64,000 bases of DNA, taken from positions 620,001 to 684,000 of the forward strand of contig NC_014297.1 of NCBI RefSeq assembly GCF_000196895.1. Direction: 5' to 3'. Shown here piece after piece: positions 1 to 6,740 of the stretch. The translations under genes were made by a program, and so were the position numbers. The notes below the pieces were generated by a model. It had not been told where the DNA came from. It saw only the letters and a list, made by a program, of their open reading frames with translations, and ran no database searches. Origin of the DNA: Halalkalicoccus jeotgali B3. Its GTDB lineage: Archaea > Halobacteriota > Halobacteria > Halobacteriales > Halalkalicoccaceae. How positions within the stretch are numbered: position 1 is the stretch's first letter; each line of letters opens with the position of its first letter.

Positions 1-1
1 G

Positions 2-1156
2 TTAGAAATCCTCCCCAAGGGCCTGTGGGTCGACGTCGAAGCCCTCCTCAAAGGTGGATTTAGGGATCTTGCCGTGGATCCCTTTGTTGATGTCGACGAC
101 CTGTGAGACGTTGAAATCAACGGCGAGGCTACAGTAGCGATAGGCCTCCGTGGGGGACATTCCTTTCTGGTGGACCAGCACGGAGATCGCCTCCTCAATC
201 GCCTGCTCCATCGCGTCGTCGAGGTCCTCGTTGATTCCCATGATGTAGACGTCGTCGTCGGTCTCCGCGACGGGCCAGTCCATCTGGGCGGCGTCCTTGT
301 GGACGGTGAACTTCAGCGTCCCCGTAAGCGACGTTTCGAGCGCCGTGAGATCTACCTCGCCGTTTCCTTGGAGTGCATGGCCATCGCCAGTGAAGAACAG
401 GGCACCGGGGCGGAAGACCGGGAAATAGAGTGTCGTCCCGACACCCGTTCCCTGAATGTCGATATTACCGCCAAACGGTCCCGGAGGTACGGAGTTTACC
501 CGGCCGGTCGTCAGCGTCGGGCCGACAGCCATGATACCAAGGAACGGCTCCAGGGGTATCTCGATGCCCTCCGAGAGCAGTGCGACCCCCCGTTCCAGAT
601 CGAACTCGATTACCTTGCTATCGTTCCACGTAAACTCCGACGGCAATCCACCCTTCCCCTGCCGGAACGTGTTGGCGCCGTAGGGCACACGGAACTCGAG
701 GTCGAGCACTTCGACCTCCAGTACGTCGCCCGGTTCGGCGTCCTCGATATAGACCGGCCCGGTAACCACGTGCGGGCCGGCACCGTCGTGTGGCACTTCG
801 TCGTGAACCCTGACCTGGTCCTTCAAGATCTCCGACTCCGGAATACCGTTGTTCGTAAAGAACTCCTCAGGACCGGGCTGGTCCTCTAGAATGCCCTCGT
901 GCGAAATGGTCTCGATCTCGACCGTCGATCCGGATGGAACCGTCTCAACTGGTTCTTTCGTCGGGTCAATCGCTCCCCAGACCACGTTCTCCGGCGTCGA
1001 TTCGACGCGGTACGATTCGTCTGCCGATCCACTTTCGCTTGAATCCGCCGATTCGTCGTGTTCTCCCTCGTGTGAGAACGCAACTCCCGTGCCAAGGCTC
1101 GCAATTCCTACCGATCCGATTGACTTCATCAGCAATCTCCGATCCATTGTAGACAT
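2..1156 (-). CDS. Exported acetamidase/formamidase family protein
   Basis: About 384 residues with the FmdA/AmdA fold, whose members hydrolyse short amides to ammonia and the acid. Family features seen: the early HDEVPHDGAGPHVVTGPVYIE region, the GDVLEVEVLD strand, PFGGNIDI followed by TLYFPV, and GALFFTGDGHALQGNGEV, which matches the conserved metal/active-site segment (GD.HA.QG.GE). The N-terminus carries a twin-arginine type signal (MDRRLLMKSIG, then a hydrophobic stretch) and an acidic Ser/Glu linker, so the enzyme is probably exported, which is unusual for cytoplasmic formamidases. A longer reading frame begins at 1192, but a TATA-like stretch at about 1177-1185 lies inside it, favouring a leaderless start at 1156 (or 1147). 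Family is confident; substrate is not determined. Confidence 0.85.
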   Translation of the reverse strand: MSTMDRRLLMKSIGSVGIASLGTGVAFSHEGEHDESADSSESGSADESYRVESTPENVVWGAIDPTKEPVETVPSGSTVEIETISHEGILEDQPGPEEFFTNNGIPESEILKDQVRVHDEVPHDGAGPHVVTGPVYIEDAEPGDVLEVEVLDLEFRVPYGANTFRQGKGGLPSEFTWNDSKVIEFDLERGVALLSEGIEIPLEPFLGIMAVGPTLTTGRVNSVPPGPFGGNIDIQGTGVGTTLYFPVFRPGALFFTGDGHALQGNGEVDLTALETSLTGTLKFTVHKDAAQMDWPVAETDDDVYIMGINEDLDDAMEQAIEEAISVLVHQKGMSPTEAYRYCSLAVDFNVSQVVDINKGIHGKIPKSTFEEGFDVDPQALGEDF

Positions 1157-1414
1157 ATAGGCCTCAAACGATTTGTAAATAAACTTCCGCATAGAGACAA
1201 CAATTGCGAATATGGTGGGGAAATATTCGTACTATTGAGGCACCTTCGAACGAATGACTGCCATAGTCTCGGTTTAAATCCACACTTTCAACACGAATTT
1301 ACTCCAATCCCCTGTACGCAGTTTCTTTTCCTGTTGCACAACTGAACAGCCAGCGGTTTCTGAGTATGAGGCGGGAACGCCGGCGCTTCGACTCGCAATC
1401 TTTGACCGATCGTA

Positions 1415-1531
1415 TCAAGCATTCTCGTTCTCCGAGCTGTACACGCTACGAGCGCCTTCGATAACCGTCGATGCGGGCAGTAGGACGTCCTTGATAGAGT
1501 AAGTAAATCCGGCCCAGCTATTACGGTCCAT
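1415..1531 (-). other. Short coding-like fragment, unknown
   Basis: A 38-codon minus-strand frame starting MDRNSWAGFTYS and ending in SSENENA has amino-acid use like a real protein tail. It stays open a few codons upstream (CKYWS). I recognise no family. It may be a remnant or chance; the rest of 1200-1549 shows nothing I can support. Confidence 0.2.
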
Positions 1532-1549
1532 CGACCAATACTTGCATAG

Positions 1550-1798
1550 ATGAGGCCCGATCCGATCGCGATCACCCGTTTCGGGGCGTTGGGACAGATC
1601 GGGACGATCGCTCTCGCAGTGATATTCTGGTCTCTCGGACTGACTGGTGGGGTCTACGCGACGTGTATCGCGTATCTCGTCGTCACGATAGCGGGTATCG
1701 TCGGCATAGCCAGAACCGAGTCGACTATCGTCGGTCCCCTCGTGTACCCGTTCGTCCTCCCGGGTCTCGTCCCGCTCTACTACTTCGCGACTCGCTGA
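1550..1798 (+). CDS. Small hydrophobic membrane protein
   Basis: An 82-residue protein with about three closely spaced hydrophobic segments (around residues 15-33, 36-52 and 62-80), few charges, and short loops (ARTES, YFATR at the end). No enzyme motif is visible. It ends 38 nt before the convergent epimerase gene. It reads like a conserved small integral membrane protein, but function and start are uncertain; no clear promoter precedes it. Confidence 0.5.
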   Translation: MRPDPIAITRFGALGQIGTIALAVIFWSLGLTGGVYATCIAYLVVTIAGIVGIARTESTIVGPLVYPFVLPGLVPLYYFATR

Positions 1799-1836
1799 GC
1801 GATCCCGCGGCCGGCCGGTTCGTGGTCCGTTCTCTC

Positions 1837-2772
1837 TTACTCGTCCATTTCGTCGGCGAGTTCACGGGCCGTTTTTCGCACCGCCCGGTCGCTCTCGAGG
1901 GAGACGTCCCATCCCAGTCCCGTGAGTTTCTCGATCGAGAGGCGCATCTTAGGCACGTCGCCGGTCCAGCCGCGCTCACCACCCGTGTACTCGTAGTCGG
2001 GATCCAGCCCGAGTTCGTCGCTGACGATGTCGGCGATCCGATTGACCGAGGTCGTCGTCCGCGTACCGAGGTTGAACGTGTTGACCGGGCGCTCGGTGTG
2101 CTCGATGACGTGTTCCATCGCGTCCAGACAGTCCTCGATGTACATGTAGGACTTCTCCTGGCGGCCGTTACCGAGGATCGTCAGCGTCTCGGGGTTCGCC
2201 CGAAGTTTCTCAACGAAGTCGGGGATCACCGCCCCTCGGAGGTGCGGGCCGACGATGTTCGCGAACCGAAAGGTCCACACTCGCATTCCGTGGGTGTGGG
2301 CGTACGTCGAGAGCAGGCTCTCGTCGGCGATCTTGCTCGCCGCGTAGACGCTGATCGGTTCAAGGGGGGCATAGTCCTCGGGTGTGGGACGCGGGGCCTC
2401 CCCGTAGACCGTCGAGGAGGAGGTGAAAGCGATCTCGGAGACGTCGGCGGCGTCCATCGCCTCGAGGACGTTGTACGTCATCGCGGAGTTGTCCTCGAAC
2501 TGCCCGCGTGGGTTCTCATCGTTGACCGATTTGCGTGCGGCGAGGTGGAACACGCCGTCGATATCGCTATCGATCGCCTCGCTTGCGACGTCGCTGTCGG
2601 TGAGGTCGCCCTCGATCAGTTCCGCCCCGTCGGGAACAGTTGAGGGGTCGCTGTTGGCGAAGTTGTCGACGACGACGACGTCGTTTCCGGCGTCGAGGAG
2701 TCGCTCGGTCAGGTGGGTACCGATGAACCCGGCACCACCCGTTACGAGGAGACGACTCTCGGTCACGTCCAT
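1837..2772 (-). CDS. NAD-dependent sugar epimerase/dehydratase (GalE-like)
   Basis: A 311-residue extended short-chain dehydrogenase. The Rossmann motif TGGAGFIGTHL is at residues 11-21, followed by an acidic DNFANSD coenzyme loop that favours NAD. The catalytic Ser-Ser-Ser and YAASK (Tyr/Lys) pairs follow TSSSTVYGE. The family would act on nucleoside-diphosphate sugars, typically UDP-glucose/UDP-galactose or N-acetyl forms, in cell-surface glycan or glycoprotein synthesis. An adjacent methyltransferase gene on the same strand lies 82 nt upstream. Length matches archaeal GalE-type enzymes; the exact sugar cannot be read from the sequence. Confidence 0.88.
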   Translation of the reverse strand: MDVTESRLLVTGGAGFIGTHLTERLLDAGNDVVVVDNFANSDPSTVPDGAELIEGDLTDSDVASEAIDSDIDGVFHLAARKSVNDENPRGQFEDNSAMTYNVLEAMDAADVSEIAFTSSSTVYGEAPRPTPEDYAPLEPISVYAASKIADESLLSTYAHTHGMRVWTFRFANIVGPHLRGAVIPDFVEKLRANPETLTILGNGRQEKSYMYIEDCLDAMEHVIEHTERPVNTFNLGTRTTTSVNRIADIVSDELGLDPDYEYTGGERGWTGDVPKMRLSIEKLTGLGWDVSLESDRAVRKTARELADEMDE

Positions 2773-2854
2773 ACCCGCCTATCTCACATTCGTCGTATTG
2801 ATGTTTCGGTCGATGGGAGGTCCTGGAATGCCTCTCGTCCCGTACTGAACGGCG

Positions 2855-3472
2855 CTACGGCGCTCGAAACACCCGGATAGTGTCCCGCGACGTCGGCTCG
2901 CGGATCAGCTGGGCGAGCCCCGCCGTCGAGAAGACCCGCTTCCAGTCGCGGTGATAGAGCGGGAACTCGTCGTCGACGTAGCTGACGGGCGTCTCCTCGC
3001 GACCGCGTGTCGGACCGTTGCCCTCGTTTTCGGCCGTCACGAGCAGATCGCTCGTGATGCGGGCGAACTCCTCGAAAACCCACTCGTCATCGGGATGGAC
3101 GTGCTGGAGGGTCTCGACCGAGTAGACGACGTCGAACGCGTCGTCGTCGAACTCCGGGACGAGCTCCTCGATGGCACCGGTATGGAAGGTTCCTCCCTCC
3201 GAGAGTCGCGGGTAGTGCTCGGCCATCACCGAGAACGCCTCGTCGTTGATATCGATTCCGGTGAGGTTCCCGAAGCCGTGCTCGTGCAGGTGGGCCAGAT
3301 GGCGGCCCGAGCCACACCCGACCTCGAGGATCGCGGCCGAATCGTCGACGTAGTGGGTGAGCACGTCGACGAGCGTCTCGCTGACTTCGTTGGGGCCGAT
3401 CCGGGCGTAGTACGCCGGCGAGAACTTCCCGGAGCGTTCGGCCCAGTCCTGACGGACGTCGTCCGGGCGCAT
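2855..3472 (-). CDS. Class I SAM-dependent methyltransferase
   Basis: A 205-residue soluble protein with the class I methyltransferase core: motif I ILEVGCGSGRH at about residues 48-58, an acidic GIDIND at the end of strand 2, and FDVVYSVETLQHV as motif IV/post-I. It lacks extra domains, so the acceptor (sugar, lipid or small molecule) is unknown. It lies 82 nt upstream of the sugar epimerase on the same strand, which makes a glycan-related role possible but not shown. Confidence 0.85.
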   Translation of the reverse strand: MRPDDVRQDWAERSGKFSPAYYARIGPNEVSETLVDVLTHYVDDSAAILEVGCGSGRHLAHLHEHGFGNLTGIDINDEAFSVMAEHYPRLSEGGTFHTGAIEELVPEFDDDAFDVVYSVETLQHVHPDDEWVFEEFARITSDLLVTAENEGNGPTRGREETPVSYVDDEFPLYHRDWKRVFSTAGLAQLIREPTSRDTIRVFRAP

Positions 3473-3586
3473 ACCTCGCTACACGTGCGTGGGCAGTATA
3501 TACTGTGCGAAACGGCGACCGGTCCTGCGATTCGCCCGACGGAAGACACCCGTCGTCGATCCCTGCTCTGATACGGATCCGAATGT

Positions 3587-3665
3587 TCGAATTCGAGCCT
3601 ATAATATAGATGATCGTTCGAAAGATACGAGATAACTAGGATAATCAAATGGAATACTGAGTATT
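3587..3665. promoter_or_regulatory. Palindromes upstream of the DUF7344-like gene
   Basis: A perfect 10-bp palindrome TCGAATTCGA lies at 3587-3596 and an inverted repeat AATACT-G-AGTATT at 3653-3665, in an AT-rich stretch between the divergent methyltransferase and DUF7344-like genes. The second sits just upstream of the TATA element at 3677, where archaeal activators often bind. No factor is known. Confidence 0.3.
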
Positions 3666-3676
3666 ATAGACCAAAG

Positions 3677-3686
3677 TACTATATAG
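3677..3686 (+). promoter_or_regulatory. TATA element for the gene at 3711
   Basis: TACTATATAG starts 34 nt before ATG 3711, so transcription should begin at or very near the start codon (leaderless mRNA). The paralogous gene at 46944 has TACTATGTGG at the same 34-nt distance. This excludes the alternative start at 3699. Confidence 0.6.
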
Positions 3687-3710
3687 AGGGGTGGTGTAGT
3701 GTGGTATAAC

Positions 3711-4115
3711 ATGTCTCAATCCAATACCGGATGCGGGCGGATCGTTTCGGGACACGTTCCCAAACGAGCCAACCGCCGTCGCTGGTACGTTCTACGATAC
3801 CTCGGCGCCTGTACGTATCCCGCTTCCGTCGGCGAACTCGGGGATCACGTCGCCCCGCGGGTCGGTGCCGACTCGGAAACCGTCGCGGAGGCGCTCCGGG
3901 AACGGGACCTCTCCACGCTGGCCGACTGTAGTGCCATCGAGTACGACGCCGACTCCGGGCTGGCGTGTCTCTCCGACCGTTACGACTCGTACGGGGAGTG
4001 TGCCCGCCGCGCGCTCACCGCTGGTGTCGTCTCCCATCATCAACCGCCGCGTCTCGATTGGCTCCCGATCGAAGAACCCGACCTCGGCGACGTCGCACTA
4101 TCGGGCGTCCGGTAG
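3711..4115 (+). CDS. DUF7344-like winged-helix protein, copy 1
   Basis: A 134-residue haloarchaeal protein. Residues about 20-80 look like the small winged-helix (DUF7344-type) fold: RWYVLRYLGAC, VGELGDHVAPR, then ALRERDLSTLADCSAIEYDADSG as helix-wing. The C-terminal CARRALTAGVVSHHQPPR motif is also found in the second copy at 46944-47342; the two align without gaps at the N-terminus and share about half their residues. Likely a DNA-binding or partner-binding regulator. Start chosen from the TATA distance and the alignment of both copies. Confidence 0.7.
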   Translation: MSQSNTGCGRIVSGHVPKRANRRRWYVLRYLGACTYPASVGELGDHVAPRVGADSETVAEALRERDLSTLADCSAIEYDADSGLACLSDRYDSYGECARRALTAGVVSHHQPPRLDWLPIEEPDLGDVALSGVR

Positions 4116-4195
4116 GAAAACTGATCGCCGAACCCGAACCCAATCCGTGTTCATCTCCTCCGGACGCCGCGAGTGGGGACTGGCCGACCATCGTC

Positions 4196-5692
4196 TCAGT
4201 CGTTGCTCACCGCCTCCCCACTGGTGTCTCCGATACCGATCCCCGAACCGGTGAGGTCGCTCTCGCGCCACGTCCCGCGCTTGAACCAGCAGTAGGCGAC
4301 CAGTCCGCCGATGGCGTTCGAGATCGGAAACGATATCCAGAGGCCGAGCGCCCCGAACGTCCCCGCGGCGATCCACGCGACCGGCAGGCGAACGACCCCA
4401 AGCGTCAGGATCGAGATGGCCGCGGCGACCAGCGTATCGCCCGCGCCCCGGAACCCCCCGGTGTAAGCGCGCATCACGCCGATGAAGCCGAACGACAGCG
4501 CCGCGACGCGCAGGAACGTCGCGCTGTGTTCGATCACCGCCGGGTCGTTAGTGAAGATCGCGGCCACTGGCCGTGCGGCGATCATGATGAGCAGTCCGAG
4601 GACTGTCAGGATCGCGAGCATCGAGCGGGCCCCAAAGTGGTTCGTCTCGGCGGCCCGATCCTGCCTGCCGGCGCCGATGTTCTGGCCGGTCATCGTCTCG
4701 ATCCCCTGGGAGACCGCAAGCGCCGGCAGGAAGATGACCGAGAAGATCCGCGTGCCGATCCCGTAGGCAGCGACGACCGACTCGGGAAACGCCGCGATGA
4801 CGAACAACAGCAGGTTGATCGACAGCGCGCGGGCGGTCCCCTCGATCGAGGCAGGCACGCCGATATCGATCACCTTTCGAGCGAACGAGAGGTCGGGCGC
4901 CATCTGGCGCAGTCTGATCCGGACCCCGCGATCGCCCCGCAGCATGATCGCGAGGCCGACGGCGAAGGCAAGCGCCCGCGAGAACACCGTCGCGACGGCC
5001 GCCCCCTCGATGCCCGAGCCGGCGAACCCACTCAGTCCGAACAGCCACGCTTCGAGCCCGCCAAGACCCAGCCACGCGAACAGCGGGTTGTTCTCGAAGC
5101 CGAAGATCAACAGCGGGTCGAGCACGATGTTGATGAGGACCGAGCCGGCCATCACGTACATCGGCGTGATCGTATCCCCGTAGCCCCGCATCAGCGACAT
5201 GAAGACGGCAAAGCCGAAGACGAACAGCAGGCCGACGGCGTACACCCGCATGTACTCGACGACCAGCGGCGCGATGTCGGGGCTCACACCAAGCAGCACC
5301 AACGCCTCGTCGACGAAGACGGAGCCGACCACCCCCAGCACGACCGAGGCGATGGCTGCGTAGGCGACCGTCTGGGAGGCGGCGTACGCCGCCTCCCGCT
5401 CTCGCCCGGCACCGGTGTACTGGGCCACGAGGACGCTCCCGGCCACCGAGAGCCCGAGCGCAAGCGAGATCATCAGAAACACCATCGGGAACGCGAAGCT
5501 GATCGCGGCCAGTGCGCTCGTGCTGTGCTGGCCGAGCCAGAACGTGTCCGCGAGGTTGTAGGCGGTCTGAAACAGGTTCATCACGACGATCGGCAACGAG
5601 AGGTAAAACAGCGGCTTGCCGATCCCGCCCGAGGTCAGATCGAACTCGTCGGAACTCTTGAACAGGGCATTGATGGCTCGCCGAACGCCCAT
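4196..5692 (-). CDS. MATE family multidrug efflux protein
   Basis: About 498 residues and 12 predicted membrane segments in two similar halves, the usual MATE size. The opening DLTSGGIGKPLFYLSLPIV and TAYNLADTFWLGQ are typical of prokaryotic MATE (DinF/NorM-like) proteins, which exchange Na+ or H+ for cationic drugs or metabolites. The likely start is the ATG at 5692, which overlaps the stop of a small upstream frame as TGATG. It is divergent from a TetR repressor with a palindrome between them, so drug-inducible expression is the simplest reading. Two in-frame GTG codons lie just upstream (5698, 5695). Confidence 0.9.
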   Translation of the reverse strand: MGVRRAINALFKSSDEFDLTSGGIGKPLFYLSLPIVVMNLFQTAYNLADTFWLGQHSTSALAAISFAFPMVFLMISLALGLSVAGSVLVAQYTGAGREREAAYAASQTVAYAAIASVVLGVVGSVFVDEALVLLGVSPDIAPLVVEYMRVYAVGLLFVFGFAVFMSLMRGYGDTITPMYVMAGSVLINIVLDPLLIFGFENNPLFAWLGLGGLEAWLFGLSGFAGSGIEGAAVATVFSRALAFAVGLAIMLRGDRGVRIRLRQMAPDLSFARKVIDIGVPASIEGTARALSINLLLFVIAAFPESVVAAYGIGTRIFSVIFLPALAVSQGIETMTGQNIGAGRQDRAAETNHFGARSMLAILTVLGLLIMIAARPVAAIFTNDPAVIEHSATFLRVAALSFGFIGVMRAYTGGFRGAGDTLVAAAISILTLGVVRLPVAWIAAGTFGALGLWISFPISNAIGGLVAYCWFKRGTWRESDLTGSGIGIGDTSGEAVSND

Positions 5693-5919
5693 CACCACTC
5701 CACCCCGAGAGAGCCTGATCGGTCGGTATGTCGTTCGTGATCCCGCCCGCTCGCCTCCTCGCGTCCGCTCTCGTAGCTGTCCCCTCTCGACGGCGTCGGG
5801 CGCAGACCTCGCCTGCCCGCCCCGTTCCTTCTCGGACGATTCCGCTGCCCGCTCGCGTCGAGATCCCGGTAGAACACGGCCGCGATATCCGCCAGTCGTT
5901 CGTCGCTCGTCTCGGTCAT
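5692..5919 (-). CDS. Possible 75-residue leader cistron before MATE
   Basis: The frame begins MTETSDERLADIAAVFYRDL, which looks like normal acidic haloarchaeal protein, then becomes Arg-rich, which does not. It starts 9 nt from the palindromic operator and ends in TGATG, sharing one base with the MATE start, so it could couple translation. Alternatively the Arg-rich part shows that a frameshift broke a longer gene, or the frame is fortuitous. I recognise no domain. Confidence 0.3.
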   Translation of the reverse strand: MTETSDERLADIAAVFYRDLDASGQRNRPRRNGAGRRGLRPTPSRGDSYESGREEASGRDHERHTDRSGSLGVEW

Positions 5920-5927
5920 TGCTGTGC

Positions 5928-5946
5928 TTACTAACTAGTCAGTCAA
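5928..5946. promoter_or_regulatory. Probable TetR operator
   Basis: TTACTAACTAGTCAGTCAA is an imperfect palindrome centred on ACTAGT, with all but two of the nine base pairs matching. It lies between the divergent MATE-side frame (start 5919) and the TetR gene (start 6086). Its size and symmetry fit a TetR dimer. A second perfect palindrome, GGCTATAGCC, is at 5993-6002. Binding itself is inferred. Confidence 0.5.
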
Positions 5947-6085
5947 AAGCATTCTGATCGGGGTACTGTGACGCATACACGCGCGATATTGCGGCTATAG
6001 CCCGAATAAGACCTCGATAGTCGGGTGCCGCTATCTAACGAACGAGTCAAAACCGTTAACCGGGTTGCAGTCCATTCGTTCTCTA

Positions 6086-6685
6086 ATGGCCGACTCACCG
6101 GATCGATCCGACTCGGATCCCGACGAGGAGATCATGCGGGCGACCTATCGGGCGCTGCGCGAGCACGGCTACGCGGACCTCACGGTCAAACGGATCGCCG
6201 ACGAGTACGGCAAATCGACGGCCGCGATCCACTACCACTACGATACGAAGGACAACCTGCTGGCGGCGTTTCTGGACTACGTCCTCGGGCGGTTCAAGGA
6301 CAGCGTCCACGAGGTCGAGACTACCGACCCCGAACAACGACTGGAACTGCTGTTGGATCAACTGCTCGTCGAACTCGAGGACCACCGTGATCTGTTGATC
6401 GCGATGCTGGAGATGCGAAGTCAGGCCCCCTACAAGGAGACCTTCAGCGAGCGCTTCCAGCAGAACGACGAGTACGTCCGCTACCTCCTCGAGACGGTGA
6501 TCGCCCAGGGAATCGAGGCGGGCGCCTTCGCGGAGGTCGATCCCGACCACGTCGCCCGCGCGCTCATGACGATCGTCGACGGCGCACGCACCCGGGAGGT
6601 CGTCCTCGAGGGGGACGCGCTTGCTACGGCGAGACAGACCGCCGACGAGTACGTCACGGCCGTGTTGCTCGAGGACGAACCCTGA
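6086..6685 (+). CDS. TetR/AcrR family transcriptional regulator
   Basis: 199 residues. The N-terminal TetR helix-turn-helix covers about residues 12-60: IMRATYRALREHGYADLTVKRIADEYGKSTAAIHYHYDTKDNLL contains the typical A.IHYHY.tKd.Ll recognition helix end. The rest is the all-helical ligand-binding/dimer domain. It is divergent from the MATE gene and 55 nt upstream of the rifampin-phosphotransferase-like gene on the same strand, so it probably represses one or both. ATG 6086 fits the domain start better than the upstream alternative at 6065. Confidence 0.92.
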   Translation: MADSPDRSDSDPDEEIMRATYRALREHGYADLTVKRIADEYGKSTAAIHYHYDTKDNLLAAFLDYVLGRFKDSVHEVETTDPEQRLELLLDQLLVELEDHRDLLIAMLEMRSQAPYKETFSERFQQNDEYVRYLLETVIAQGIEAGAFAEVDPDHVARALMTIVDGARTREVVLEGDALATARQTADEYVTAVLLEDEP

Positions 6686-6740
6686 TCGCTCTCACCCACT
6701 GATTGATCCTCCCTCCGGACCACTAGTATCGGGAGATCGA

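Noticed and set aside
1260-1300. tRNA-like TTTAAATCC motif near 1270
   Set aside because: No matching acceptor, D or anticodon stems could be formed around it.
3965-5740. Very long open frame antisense to the MATE gene (591 codons)
   Set aside because: It is Arg/Asp/His-rich with no recognisable domain, and it lies opposite a gene with clear family motifs. High G+C makes long antisense frames common here.
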